Below, piece after piece: positions 20,942 to 33,780 of a DNA stretch of 64,000 nucleotides; within the stretch, counting starts at the first letter, position 1; each line of letters opens with the position of its first letter. The stretch is taken from positions 124,001 to 188,000 of the forward strand of contig JAMAHW010000068.1 in NCBI GenBank assembly GCA_023627715.1, given 5' to 3'. The DNA is from Periconia sp. R9002. Its lineage: Eukaryota > Ascomycota > Dothideomycetes > Pleosporales > Periconiaceae. Under the pieces are notes generated by a model that had not been told where the DNA came from, searched no databases, and saw nothing but the letters and a program-made list of their open reading frames with translations. Made by a program: the position numbers and the translations under genes.

Positions 20942-23900
20942 CCCGTATTTTATTGCGATGGACCCGTCTATATAGGATAAAATTGATGGAGTAGTGATAA
21001 AGACGTAGTTGAGTGCTTTGTACTAGCTGAGAAAATCAGAAGCGGGGTAGAGAAGGAAATTCTCTATACTTATAGTGGTGCAGTCCCATCTGATTGTGAA
21101 GGCTATTTATCTGATCAACATCAGCCAATGACGTAGCAGGGGGTTTCATATTTTAGAGCGATGATTACAACGCTCGCGCGTGATGAATCTGTATGAAAAT
21201 TAATGAAACTAGGGCGATTGGTTGAGCGGAGAAGGATTATGACGAACTTGCTTGCGGCTTCGATGCACAGTTTGCGGATGACTATGATAGCATCAAGACT
21301 TCGCAGACTACCACAGCGGGGCAGAAAACTTCGTTGAAATATCCGTGGCCCTACTTTTCAGAGCGTCAATCTCTTTGCTTTCGTGACTGTGAAGAATCGA
21401 GAAACAGTCCTTGCCCACAGTATCATAAACTCAACAACCAACCAAATCACGTGAGCACAGCTCGCCTTACAGTGAGTTTTTTTATCAATCCTTCTCTGGC
21501 GCTTATACGATATTGCAATCCAGAACAATACTTAGGTCGCGTTGAACTGTATTGAAGAAACTGGATAACTATGTGATCTATCTGTAGTCTATAAATGGAG
21601 TCTCTTCGCTACCGTCTACCTCTACTCTACTATACTTTAATAAGAATCTAGGGTTCTATCAGTTGTAGATTCCTCTGCGCACCACTAAAGCTCACCTCGA
21701 CCTCACAAAATCTCACATAGCGTATACAATAAGACACATCAGAAGTATATCGAGAACCTCGCTCAAGATTTCGCCTAATAGCTCACTGTTATTTTAAATC
21801 CTTGGATCCAAGGCCTTAGATGAGTAGTTCCTCATCAGATCACCCCCCTAACCATACACCACTATTTTGCCAACTTGCTTCATCACGTGACTGGCTTACT
21901 TGCCCATCAGAACACCGTCGGCAAAGGTTGTTTAGCCTCGAAAACTTCAAATGCAGTGTCCTGGCTTGCGAAGATGATGTTCAAGTTATAAGTGGACAAG
22001 AAAGATTGCGCAGTCCGCTATAAGAGATTTTGTGAATACTCCATCTGGAGATAGAAAGTGGTGTGTACGTATCAATGTATGTAGGATGAAACAGTCACAG
22101 GAGATACGTTCGAGTCGGTCAACAACCATTACGAGCAAGTCAAACAGTAATCAGAGTTTTATAACCATCGCATAGAAAAAAGGTTTTGCTCGAATATCAA
22201 GGATCAAGCTGGTCGCCAGGTATTCGGTGCCGAGATTTAATTGGTAGCAGCGTATACAAATGCACGGGCCATGGAAACGGAGAGACCATCCAGTTGTCTT
22301 AGCCGTAAATTCTTTTTGAAATGAAGATCGCTTACATGCATCCAAGTGATAGTAGACGAATTAGCGTACTCTAGATATCGGACGACAAATCTAATTCAGG
22401 CTTCAATCACAACTTGACCATGTACTTGCGACATTGTTGAAGTTAAATATCTCTAGCAGTTTTTCAGTCCCCGAATGCCCACGCATCCCACGCGCTCCAA
22501 TCATTTTCCCAAATTTCAGCCAGACCAGAAGATCCAAAAAGCTGGCAATGGAGCGTTTGCTTCATGATCCAGCTAGTGCGTTTTTCATTGCATAATTCTG
22601 GCATATTTATGAATATGCGGGCCAAAGGAGACAAATGTCATAATTAACACGAATGCTCAACGCTGTAAAATCCCGTCAACGAGCAATTCCTTTGATCTTA
22701 CCCATTGATGCGCCACGACACTATCGCTCAAATGACGACTGTTGTATTATATGTAATCAGTCGGTTATTACTCCACACAAAACAAGACTTCAGCTGAAAG
22801 AAAGCAACCAACGTAACACGATCCCTCGTAAGCAAAAACGACTGCGCCACTTCCGCGCAATAAACAAGTACCCAAGACAGAATAGAGCATTTCTATTACA
22901 TGCAATTTCTCAACAGAGTTCTATTGGGTATATTCTAGTTTGATACATTCAGTAATCTGGCCTTGGCCGACATATACTTATTGTAGAGTAAGGAGAAATG
23001 AGGTTTCAGCATTGAGAAATAGTCCATCAAAACATGGTTATTATATGACCAATATGAATTACTATATCAAAAATAGCGGGAATGCAAAACTTATCGACAA
23101 CGCGGAATAAGGTTGAACAGGCCAAATGGTCGTCCCCCTAACGATTGCCGACGTAAGTTGCCAAATTTTCATCGCGTAAGATTTTTAATATCACCGAGAC
23201 AGTGCATCTACATAGAATGCGTGTGTACGTAAGCTATAATGGCTTCGCGCCTCGGTTCTGATTGCGCGTTTGGAGGCTTCGTTTGATTGGGTGCAGCGTA
23301 TACATTTGGGTTAGGGATACGAACTACGCCGAACTTGTCCAATAATTTGGTTGATTACGCGTACCTCTACTTGCATTATGAGATACAGAGAATAAAGAAG
23401 TGTTTTGCGTTTGTTGTCCATTCCGCATTATGATCTGTGCTGAACATTGAATGAAGGATTTACATAATATGCGAGCGGTGCAGTATTACCTAGAACATTC
23501 GCTGCTTCATGTGTCTATTACTGCGGCATAGAAGGGGGGCCATGTGAAAATCCCCTCCTCGTATCAAATGGACTCGTAAGTCGGTGTCCGAATTGGAGAA
23601 ACACGCAAGCTTTCTAATCCCAATCCTGGTAAGCATCTATTTACTTCGGGTACCCCCTCATAATTTTTGAGTTTTTCGCTTCATCCGTCTCTATTCTTTA
23701 GCCGTCTTCGCTATATACCGTCTTGGTATCAACCTTGAACATACGGGTTCTACCGTTACTAAACTCCCCAGTCACCTTTAACATCGCGATGGACATTTGA
23801 GTCAATCCGGGCAAGCTCACAGCAAACTCTATGTCCCACTTCCGTGAAAGGGGAAACGGAATATTCCTTCGTTGACGCAATTTCGAAGCCAAAATGAATT

Positions 23901-24019
23901 CTGCTTTAAATGCCACAAAATTCGTGGAAAGGCTCCCATGCAAGGCGCCTGTAGGATTGAAATGGGCCTGTCTTGAGAAAGGTGCCCCTATCTCGAAAGG
24001 ATTGCCGCACACAGGAATC
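20942..24019. other. Long intergenic region, no gene seen
   Basis: About 3.1 kb with only short unsupported frames. A short frame at 21820-22023 starts with a poly-Ser stretch but has no family resemblance. A minus-strand frame at 23698-24021 overlaps the start of the next gene and is not called. Confidence 0.45.
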
Positions 24020-25043
24020 ATGCTTGTTACTGTTAGTCACAATATTTTCTTAACCCTCTTTTCGATGGTTGGAAGAAACGAAGATGCTGTTATGGACGCG
24101 CATATCCCATCGATTTTACAAAGAAGTTGCTCACGTCTAATACGTCTCCGTCAGTTTATCGTCCTCTTCGGCTTTATCAAACAGTTTGCACTCGAGGAAA
24201 CATTAATGAAGAAGCGAGAAATCTACAAGGAAACATGGAAGCGGCTGAGTCACCGTGATCAGAGAACATTGGTAAATCATCATCTTTCTCTGGCAATCAA
24301 ATTATCAATACTCGTCATTGGTAAGTACAAGCCGTTTTCTTGTTTCCCACATTAGAAATAAAACAAAAACTATGCTGATATTTTGAAGCATCAGTACCAT
24401 TTGTCCTCATCGTCCTCGGCCATCAGTTTTCATATTCTTCGCTACCCCGCTCCCGCATCTCCATTGGCGACATCATATTTGTGGTCTCGAACATATACAC
24501 GGCTATGTATGTTTTCGAGCTGTGCTACCGAACAGGGATCTCACCTATTGCGTGGCTGCATCACACAGGAACAGCTATCATGGCACAATACGCGCTGCTC
24601 TTATCACGAGATAAGCACCACAGTGATGGTAGCATTGAGCTCATTTTGTGTTTGATATGGGGTAAGTACACGATAGTTCTTATTTCAGATAACGGTGATA
24701 CAAATGAAAGTCGCTGAAACACGTAGGCCTATTTGATATTGTGTCGGAAGCGATCCCCCACTTGACCTTTATTCTCTACCGGCTTTTCCCGACTTCCCAC
24801 TATTGTTTATATCGCTGGTTTACCACTGCTATGCTTGTCATGGTTTTTTCTACTTTCCTTGAAACTGCAGTTATCCTCTGGATATATGTGGCGTTGTTCA
24901 AACGCTGGCGTATAGACCTCAAGATTGTAACACCTGTAATGCACATGCTTTTTACATCGGCGCAGCTGTGGGGGGCCAGAGCGCTAAGTGGATTAGCTCA
25001 GCGACAGAAGAGGTTGTATCAGCAAGACCGAAATCAGCAATGA
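24020..25043 (+). CDS. Multi-pass membrane protein, TLC-like
   Basis: Exons 24020-24320, 24389-24661 and 24727-25043 give 296 residues, all with GTAAGT donors. The start is uncertain, since an ATG at 23894 is also in frame. There are about five to six hydrophobic segments: LTLFSMVG, LAIKLSILVI-ASVPFVLIVLG, GDIIFVVSNIYTAMYVFELC, IELILCLIWGLFDIVSEAI, and TAMLVMVFSTFLETAVILWI. The block AWLHHTGTAIMAQYALLL after YVFELCYR resembles the paired-His helix of TLC (TRAM-LAG1-CLN8) proteins. Family members act in lipid or ceramide metabolism, or as lipid sensors. The assignment rests on one motif and topology, so it is tentative; the gene itself is well supported. Confidence 0.65.
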
Positions 25044-26518
25044 AGCTCTGTAGATGGAGATTTTCTATTAAAACACGAGCAAAGCCTCCTCGTAGTGGAA
25101 CTGGTCATATTAGAGGTCAAAAGCGGGGCACTGTATCACCGACGAACTGTAAGGTTGCTCAGAAGCCGAAATTTGCGCCACGGAGGATGACTTTGGAGTA
25201 TCAGTCGACATACGTCACGCAGCTGCTGCATACTAGTGACAAAATGTAGCAAAAGCTGTTGACCTTCTCATCTCCGTAAAGGCAGAAGAAAAGTTGATAG
25301 GATGATTCTCCAGACTTATCCCTAATCGCACAACAGTTACTTTACTCGTCAAGTGCGTCATGCATGTGGCGCCCATACTGCATAGGGTGCCATCGGCGTC
25401 ACCATCTGCACGAGGCTCAAGACTATTAACTCAAACTGTTTCATTATATATAACATTCATAACAAGCACTTAGGTATCACCAATCGTATTCAGAAAAAAT
25501 GATGGCACGTGAGGGCCTAGTACACCGTTGCCAGTTCGTCTAGTTACGCGGAATAGACGGGTGTTGAGTTCGGGAACATGTGCTTAGAGACTCCGCTTTC
25601 CACCAAAAGCGGGTTGGCTGCTCTACATGTTACCTACTACGAGCTGTGTTGCGTCTGCGTCCGAACTTCGGAGAAAGCCCAATGTGCCCGTAACAAGGGT
25701 CTCATAGAAACCTGCCTAATCTGAATCAAAAGTGTCTTCTTCTTCGCAATCGATTGGTGCAATCAGTCACTTTATCAACACTGGCTTGAATCTCAGGAAA
25801 CTTCCTTGACTGGGGACGTGCTCGTAGGTAACTACTTGAAGATTATGTAGGTTCTCGGTTGCATCACATCCGTTCAGCGTGCTCATAGCCCGAGTCTCAA
25901 CTTGTAAAGCAAGGATTCATACTGAATGAAGTTACGGTAGGCCCTATAGCATTATTATCCGGACATGGATTCAAGATAGTGTAAATCATAATACCATTTC
26001 TTTTTGACACGAAAAAAGCGATCGCAACGCAAAATTGAAGGCACTAAATATTTTCACGTCTCTATCTATGAAGAAGTACTCTGATGGTTTTTGCTTTCTA
26101 GATTCCTAGCTAGTACAAATAGAGTGAAGATTGATTTATATGTACTTAGCGTGGATTTGTCAGTGCGGAGTTTTTCGCACCCGGATGCCGGGTTGCACTT
26201 TTGCCCTGAGCGCAAAGGAAGAGCTATTGTGCAGAACGATGCTGTTATGCAACGATAATCGCTAACCGGAAAGATTCATGCGAGAAAACCTACTAGAAGT
26301 ATGTGGGCTTTTCCGAAGACACCGAATTTTCTTCACGGCAGGCATTAGAGTCCGTCAAATTGCATAACTGTCTTCCTGGTTCTTGAATATGATCGATTTA
26401 CAACACAGAAATAAAAGAATCTCCCCCATTTCGTCGGGTAGCTCCGCATTCACTAGATTAGTCTTACTTTTCTGTTTGCATTCATTGATTTGCGGAAATG
26501 CTTGGCGGTTGAATCGAG
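25044..26518. other. Intergenic, no intact gene seen
   Basis: No supported coding region. Minus-strand pieces near 25650-25830 read protein-like (FPEIQASVDKVTDCTNRLRR) before running into stops, possibly an old remnant, but no family can be named. Confidence 0.4.
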
Positions 26519-27482
26519 ATGGTGGAAAGCATGTCATCTGAGCTGGTGTCCCCTACGTACATTGGGCATCATCTCCAAATATTTACGGCCTTCTTTATAC
26601 CACTGCAAGTTATTTGGGTGGCGCTAAAATATTACTCCAGTTTCCTAATTCTAGGACCGCAGCTTGGTCTTGACGATGCCATGGTTGGCGTGTCCCTAGT
26701 TTGCCAAATGATAATGGCAGTTCTAGGCATTCGTGAGTAAAGATTGAAGCCCCCATTACAACCAAGGAGCTCACGAAACATCCAGTGTCAATTAAATATG
26801 CTGGTACGGGCTACCAGATTGGATACCTGGAAAAAACTAATCCCGAGCAAGTTCTTGGATGGGGGAAGTACTTACTCGCCATTGCGATCTTCTACTTCTT
26901 TACTGTGTCGATTCCAAAGCTAGCGATTTTGGTCCTTTACCGACGTGTCTTCCCCAGTAAGAGTGTCGGCTACATCATATACATTACTATGGGTATTCTC
27001 ATCTGCGTCTCTATCGCAACTCTCGTCACCGACTTAATCATGCTGATCCCTCCACTGCCTATCGTATGTGGTCTGCACGATATAGGAAGAATGAAAATAG
27101 CACTTACAGTCACGTTCCTCGTTGGTACTTTGTAAGAAGAACACCCTTTGCGGCATTGATACGGTTGCCTTCTAACTGCTTGTCCAGCGGTCTCGTAACC
27201 TCCATCCTCCGTTTCTGTACTTTCTTTTGGAACGATTTCTTCGTTGACGGCAGCTACAATGCGGTCGACCTCATGATCTGGACCGAAACAGAGACGGGTA
27301 TTTACCTCATCTCCGCGTGCCTCCTAACCTACCGCCCTCTTCTTGAGCGCCTCGGCATCACTCGACTCGGTAATTCGTTCATTGCTAGTGGGAGCCGCCA
27401 TGGTCCTAGCCGCTTTGGCAACCACAGCTTTCCACATGGGTCGGAGGACAAGGATGGACTTCCTCTTAATAGGGGCGTTTGA
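26519..27482 (+). CDS. Fungal rhodopsin-like integral membrane protein, internally shortened
   Basis: Exons 26519-26732, 26786-27131 and 27188-27482 join to 284 residues. It belongs to the fungal seven-helix 'rhodopsin domain' family, which has no retinal-binding role: GPQLGLDDAMVG is the helix-2 start, YFFTVSIPKLAILVLYRRVF is helix 3, and GLVTSILRF plus WTETETGIYLISACLLTYRP are helices 6-7. Between ILICVSIATLV and TDLIMLIPPLPIV the family normally has an extracellular loop with FQC-x-P and W-D residues plus the start of the next helix. Here these two parts are fused directly, so about 40 residues are missing and the protein is shorter than the usual 330-380. It may be non-functional. A paralogue lies at 50182-51480. 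Confidence 0.8.
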
Positions 27483-28016
27483 AAACCCGGGGGTTCACGG
27501 TAATTGATGATACGGCAAGTACAGGTGGACTAGCTGCGCCTGGAGGGCTTGAAAACGGCAGGAATACCGTTACGACTGAAATCTGAAGTTTTTACCGTTG
27601 TAGTAGAGATGCAATTGGGTGGAACAATACATTTACGAGGACATTGGTATAGTATAAGTCGGGAATACTGCGGTACGGAAAATTCATCTAAATCTACTCG
27701 ATAGATAGAAAATATTCCGCCTTACTTTTCCAGTTGGAGGAATAATTAATGTAAGCATAGCGCTAAAGTCACAACACAGTATACATGAGCATGGAGCGTG
27801 ACTGTTCAATAAGACATGTTCCCAATGCCGTCATATCATAACTCAAGTGCCTACAATGTTGCACAGTCATGTATCGTGTGAGTGCTACCATCTACCGGAT
27901 CGTGTCCCCTCTTGTTGATCTATTGGTTTTAGGTCCGAGTAGTCTTACTCGTAACCTGTATTTTGGTCCCCCACAGTGTTCAATGGTCCCAACGCGGCAA
28001 TGAAATTCTGGAATTA

Positions 28017-28047
28017 AATTGATCCTCACAGAGTATTGCTACCCTGG
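28017..28047 (+). repeat. 31-bp element, copy A
   Basis: This stretch matches 51634-51664 at 30 of 31 positions (core CACAGAGTATTGCTACCCTG). Similarity weakens quickly on both sides, apart from an ATGAA-rich upstream stretch. Both copies lie downstream of rhodopsin-like genes. Confidence 0.85.
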
Positions 28048-28099
28048 TTATCCACACAGGCAGGGGGAACCACTTCATAACGTCCTCGGCCGGAACGGA

Positions 28100-28390
28100 C
28101 ACACAGGCAACTGTGTGCCAACGCGACAATATACAGCCTCGACAACCCGGAAGAGCTGTTCACCTTAGTCCTGGCAAGTGAGAAGTACACCGAGAAGTCA
28201 AAGCCGTTACTTGAGCAATGAAAGTTGCGGGATCTGGAGCCATAATTCGTCGTGGGCTAACGAACGTTCCTCGACGTCGAACCTGAGCGCGGCGTGAATG
28301 TATTTCACGAAGCAGCACGCAGTATGCCTGAGAGTGGTATGGCAGGTGTAGCTTTTATTCATCATGGTACAGAATTTTTGACGTAGAAAT
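28100..28390 (+). pseudogene. Decayed coding fragment, family not recognised
   Basis: One plus-strand frame reads strongly protein-like through ATIYSLDNPEELFTLVLASE, KYTEKSKPLLEQ, TFLDVEPERGVNVFHEAARS and MPESG, but is interrupted by TGA and two TAA codons within about 30 codons. The stops are of the kind C-to-T changes would create (CGA or CAA to TGA/TAA). There is no start and no splice rescue. I do not recognise the family. Confidence 0.4.
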
Positions 28391-28620
28391 TAAAAGGTTT
28401 ATTGTAAGTGAGGACTTTGATCTTGCCATTCCGGGCATACTTGATCGAGCATAAAAGATTGGTCTGTCATATAGAAGATCTAGCTAGCATTTACAAAATT
28501 CTCGTTCCCCAGAAATCATATATATTTGACTAAAATGTTGAGGGATTTCTATCTAATGATATTTGCCCCCAGTATAACACAATTCTGGATCCACAATTGT
28601 ACAATATTGCTATCACTGGA

Positions 28621-30548
28621 TCATTTACCATGTGGAGGCAGCCCATGAGGAACAATAAACTCGAGCTCAGCCTTGCAGTTATCTCTTCCAAACGGGATCT
28701 TTCCGCTGATCTTACCGTCTTTAGAGCACTTGGTGGCGATTTTCAAAGAAGAAACCACGGCATCGTAGTAAGTAAGGCCGCATATCGCTTTCTCGACTGC
28801 ATCTTCACCAGTGCCCTTAACACTCCAGTCCGATATGTAATTTAGAGAGACAGCACAGCCAGTTTGATACTGCAACATGGTTAGTAGTTGGTTCACGTCA
28901 GAATTTGAGCTGGAGAACATACCGCGAACCACCATGACCTGCCTGGGCGGCCCGCGCTTAACCACCCATTGGCGAAATTCCATTGGTATTCAATTATCTC
29001 CAGACAAGTACTCAATACGGGGGAGTTGGCAGAAGTAGTGCAAGTAATGTTCCCGTCATCCTTGCTAGAATTTTGATACAGTTCCTCATTACTGAGTAAT
29101 GGCTCATTGGTTGAGAAGTCCGACACGACGTCGTTCGGGTCATCGTCCGACCCAAATTCCTCGGCCTCACCTTGGATAGCTGGTACGGCCCAGCTCGCGA
29201 CTGGCTCCTCGGGATAGGCCGTTTTAAAGTGCTTCATCATGAAAGTTGATAGGGCGTAGTATATGTAGTTATCTGTGTTAGTAAAAACAAGTACACTCTT
29301 GTTTCTCTTTTTCATCTTGGCAAGATACTTGGAACGGTGTGCTCCATACGCTTTCTCGTTACCTCGACTGCTATCCTGGTCTTGGTACGGCATATGATCG
29401 ACCGCTTTAGGCTGAGTAATGCCTGCATTCCAGCCTCCCTATGACCGATGCGTCAGGAAACATACAATAAAGGGTTTTGCACCGAGGAACATAATGATTG
29501 TTCCTAGTAACTATGCAGAGTGAAATAAACACAGCAAAATTTGAATTGAAGTAGGAGCCTGCGAACAAGAAAGTAACGAAGAGGCAACAAAACATAATAC
29601 GTACAGCAAAGGATGTTGCTACTGTATGGAACATCTCATGTAGCATGATTGAACCTGCACTCCTCAGATTCTCGGGATTCTTCTTGGTAAGTTCGCCGCC
29701 CTGAATCTTTTTAATCTGTAACAAATATTATCTGTATAATGTTACGAATGAATTAGCAAATAGACACTGACCTGTTCATCAAGTGATGGCATGAATTCGA
29801 AGAACCGTGGACAGAAGTTGATACGTGGGTATTTTCCACTATTTTCCTTGGTCTTAGGATCATCCTCATAGGCATGGAGCCCTTCTTTCGAATCGCATCG
29901 GTCCAAGGGGTCGTCGCAAGTGATCTGGAAGTAACGATCGTACCACCAGTCTCCGAGCCATCCTTGGGTCCCACCTAAGATTGCCCGTGCGTAGTTACCT
30001 GAAGAAGTCAGCGTCTGGCAATCTTGCACGGCAGCTTCGTATACGGAACGCAATGGCCTGTGCAGCGCTTTTTTTTTAAAATCAACACGGTTAAATAGAA
30101 TTTGCAGTCCACAGTCCGCTCTGTACCATGCAGAACGTCGCAGTAAATATTGGGCAGAGAAAATACACATACCTGGGAGAATTTGATGCGCCTCAATCCA
30201 TTGTTCTTGTGGCCCCCAATAATCGTAGACCTCTTTACCCTTCTCCGAATCATCGCCGGGCTTGCTTCCGAGAATGTAATGTGGGTTGCCGACGGAGTTA
30301 ACAATCTTGATAGCATCCAAGAATGCTGTCTTAATCTTTTCTCGTTTGGTGTCATTGCACTTTTTGAAGTCCGTCAGGCGAGACTCAATGGTAAAATTGC
30401 CCTTGCTTGTTTTGATATTTGTGCTAGCCTCGATCTCCGATTCTTCATAAACAGTGAATTCGTCACCTTGTGGAATGTTCTCGCCAAGGACCTGGGCTAA
30501 GGTGTAGCCGCTGAGAAGGACGGTGCAAAGGAAATGTGTGATTTTCAT
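28621..30548 (-). CDS. Secreted zinc metalloprotease (HExxH, deuterolysin/Lys-specific-like fold)
   Basis: The ATG at 30548 opens a signal peptide (MKITHFLCTVLLSGYTLAQV). The N-terminal exon carries IESRLTDFKKCNDTKREKIK, then VYDYWGPQEQWIEAHQI and a cysteine-bearing central part ending FCPRFFEFMPSLDEQ. An intron (about 29762-29704) leads to SAGSIMLHEMFHTVATSFA, with the zinc motif HEMFH. After a second, longer intron comes GGWNAGITQPKAVDHMPYQD and a YGAHRSKY...NTDNYIYYALSTFMM block, the usual C-terminal support of the site in fungal metallo-endopeptidases of this group. An intron after HQILP is likely but its acceptor is ambiguous. The 28983-28621 stretch (QTGCAVSLNYISDW to PHGLPPHGK) may be the last exon or a separate small gene. 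It probably degrades protein outside the cell. Confidence 0.75.
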
Positions 30549-31900
30549 TGTCGCGACCGAGTTCGTTGCGTTGAGACGATGAATAAATGGTGATCAGGAA
30601 AAATCAACGTGATGAAAGGATCCTCCTTTATAGGCACCGCATGCTCTGTTTCTATAATGGGATGCAGCACGATTACCTTTGTGAGAGAGTAGCCTTACGC
30701 TCTGCGCCTCAATGGGGGTTAATTCAGGTTTCAGGAAAGGCTATTTGCAGCTTTCACAAGCTTGGGGGCCAAGTCGATTTCCGATTGAAGCTCAACCTCA
30801 ACAGCCTCAAGTGCTGTAGGCTCACTGCTGGATTCGGTAATAATCTCGCATTTTGCAATCTCTGCGATTGATCTGAGATGTTTCCCTGACTCCTAATTTG
30901 TGCAGCTGCGCTTACTGTGTCAATGCCGCAATTAGTTTAATACTCTACGGCGATGAATCTTATGTGCAGCTGGGCCGTGCTATTTACGAGAACCAATTAC
31001 CTAGTTAGCATAGTGTTTCTTCAGGCACCCCATCGTACATCGGCATGACCGAACTTTGTAAGCGAAATTCTGATCTTCTGCTTTTTTTAATCTACCGTAG
31101 CCTTTCTGTCTGCTCCCTACCTATTCATGCGAGGAGCTACCGTCACGAAAACTCAAGGGACACTGAGCTTGGACAGGGCTTTCTCGTCGCACGCATTCGA
31201 GGGGATCTTCTACGGACAGGAGGCCAAGGCCCAGCCGCGACGAGTGAAGGCCGCCCAGGTAATGGCATGCTCCTTTACCCGTACAAATTCCTTATCATAA
31301 TCATATACAGTACAAGAGGAAGGACAGGGAAGGCCAAAGAATTAATGCTATCTACTCGGCAGAGAATGACGCGAAGCGCACATCAAGCATTTACCAGAAC
31401 GAATCACAGAATAGTAACTAGTCCCGACCGACTTTTTAGTATGCTTGAACATAGAGATGCTTGAACCCAAGAAGAATATTATGGCAGAAAAAAGCATCCG
31501 TCCTGAGATCTCAGAGGTTGGCAAACCAATGTGAAATGGGGATTGCATTGCGATTGTATAAACACCGTTGACCTAATTGCATGATGTCCGTAGTCAAATA
31601 ATTTAAAGTCGTGACAGAAGATGAACATAAGCCCAACAGTGAGTAAGTACTAGATATATAAAGAGAGATATAGAAAAAAATTCTTGATGCTTGAGGCCTA
31701 GGCTTACATGAGAATGTTGGGCCCACAAATGAATGCGGCATTGGCGGTCCGCATCATCAATTATCGTGGTGCAAATCGGGCTTAGCGTCGCAGTGCAAAC
31801 TGAAACCTTGTAGCGCAAATAGAACTCCTCCTCCTCCTTCTTCTTCTTCTTCATCTTGATAAATACACACTTGAAACCCTACAAGACAAACCCAGATTTG
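30549..31900. other. Divergent intergenic region
   Basis: It holds the promoters of the metalloprotease and the flavin monooxygenase. The frame at 31045-31464 has no recognisable domain. A pyrimidine microsatellite (CTC then TTC triplets) lies at 31824-31853, just upstream of the monooxygenase start codon. Confidence 0.5.
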
Positions 31901-33780
31901 ATGGCGATTATGGAAGAATTCGACTTGGTGGTCATTGGAGCGGGTAAGTACGAGCCGCCATTGCCCAGAGATGGACGCAGCCCCGCACGGTTTCAAAATC
32001 TCACATTGATCGCTAACGTCACACAGGATGGTATGGTCTTGGTGCAGCCAAAACATATCTAGAATTACATCCCGATACCAAAATCCTGATTCTCGAAAGA
32101 GCCTCGGCAGCTGGTGGTGTTTGGTCGCGTGATCGCCTTTATCCTGGCCTCAAGTCCAATGTAGGTGACGCTTATGGATCTCTTATTAAAGATTCACTAA
32201 TATGCGCAAACATCATTCTGTTGTAGAATTTGCTAGGTAGCTACGAGTACAGCGATTTTCCTATGGATACGGCAACCTTTGGCGTGGAGTCCGGTGGGCA
32301 TATCCCAGGTAGTGTTCTGTCAAAGTATTTCTCTGCATATGCCGAGCACTTTGATCTACACCGTCGCATGCGATTGAACACCCACGTTGAGTCCGCTGAG
32401 GAACTTCCCGAAAACCGTGGTTGGGCTCTTGCGACCCGTCACACCGTATCAGGCATAGAGAGCAAGCTGTCTACCAAAAAGCTCATTGTTGCCACCGGTC
32501 TCACATCACAGGCAAATATGCCTAGATTTGTCGGACAAGAAGAGTTTGCAGCTCCAGTGTTCCATATTAAAGCTTTCAAGGATCATGCGGAAACAATCAA
32601 AACTGCAAAAATCGTAGCTGTGCTGGGCGGATCCAAGAGCGCTTGGGATGCCGCGTACGCGTACGCAACAGCTGGTGTTACAGTCCATATGATAATCAGG
32701 GAAAGCGGACGTGGACCCGTATGGATGTCGCCGCCATTTGTGACACCTCTCAAGAAGCAGCTGGAGAAGCTTGTTCACACTCGTTTTTTGACCTGGTTTA
32801 GCCCTTGCATATGGGGCGAGGAGGACGGATTCGGAGGTATTAGAGGTTTTCTTCACAGGACTTGGTTGGGGCGCAAGCTCGTCGATACATTCTGGAGTAT
32901 CCTTGGGAATGATGTCATCACGCTCAACGGCTTTGAAAAGCATCCTGAGATCAAGGGGCTGAAGCCGTGGCAGCCAGCTTTCTGGATCGGGAGCGGACTT
33001 GGCATTCTCAACTATCCAACTGACTTCTTTGACCTCGTACGTAATGGCAGCATTTGTGTTTACACGGCTGACATTACGCGCCTATCAGAGAAGTCTGTCC
33101 ATCTCTCCGACGGAACCAATATCAACGCGGACTTGCTTCTCTGTGCAACTGGCTGGAAGCCCGCTCCCCCAATAAATTTTCTTCCTGCAGATTCCGAGTT
33201 GCGTCTCAGTCTACCACACTATTCTCGCCAGGCACATCCTTTCGTCACTCAGGCGGACGCCAAAATCTTCGAACAAATTCCCCGTCTCAAGGACCAACCC
33301 AAGGTGATGATGATGGAACGCGGCCATCATCAATCTCCAAACCAACCATTCCGCCTTTACCGCTTCATGGTTCCGCCATCGTACCTTGAAAAGCGTAACA
33401 TCGCATTTGCAGGGATGATTACTTGCCTCGGAACATCTGTAGCTTCCCAGGTTCAAGGCCTCTGGATCTCCGCCTACTTCGATGGAGCACTGGACAGGCT
33501 CGCTTCATCTGAGGACGCACATTGGGAAGCAGTTTTGCACTCGCAATTCACTAAGTTGAGGCACCCTACTGGATACGGTGCTCTGCTTCCAGACTTTGCT
33601 TTTGATGCGATGCCGTATCTGGATATGTTGCTGCACGATATGGGAGTGAAGACTCGGCGAAAGGGGAGCTTTATCAAGGAGCTATTCGAGCCGTACGGAC
33701 AGTGGGACTATGTGGATTTGATTTCGGAGTGGAGGGAAAAGCATAAAAGTGAGCTAGAGAGTACTTATAAAGACCATTAA
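31901..33780 (+). CDS. Flavin-dependent monooxygenase (DEP4-like)
   Basis: Exons 31901-31943, 32027-32160 and 32227-33780 give 576 residues. The FAD site is split by intron 1: VVIGAG then WYGLGAAKTYLE. Next come ILERASAAGGVWSRDRLYPG and the second dinucleotide (NADPH) fold VAVLGGSKSAWDAAYAYA. An FMO-type LLLCATGWKP marks the C-terminal FAD fold. The opening GAGWYG and GGVWS-x-x-x-LYPGL are typical of fungal secondary-metabolite flavin monooxygenases such as DEP4 of the depudecin cluster. It would hydroxylate, epoxidise or insert oxygen into a pathway intermediate using NADPH and O2. It is tail-to-tail with the broken BV-type monooxygenase, 289 bp apart. All motifs are intact. Confidence 0.92.

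Larger units (their letters stand above)
27483..28620. other. Intergenic with a shared repeat and decayed coding sequence
   Basis: No intact gene. It contains the 31-bp element shared with 51.6 kb and a stop-riddled coding-like stretch, both listed separately. Confidence 0.5.

Noticed and set aside
25500..25640. Candidate 5S rRNA or tRNA
   Set aside because: The order of GC-rich blocks does not match the fungal 5S internal control region, and no tRNA A and B boxes with a foldable cloverleaf were found.
31045..31464. 139-codon open frame upstream of the first cluster monooxygenase
   Set aside because: No recognisable domain and no supporting introns; the amino-acid composition looks random.
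31824..31853. CTC/TTC triplet tract as a coding poly-Glu/Lys stretch on the minus strand
   Set aside because: The minus-strand frame has no other protein-like features; the tract is a pyrimidine-rich promoter microsatellite, common upstream of fungal starts.
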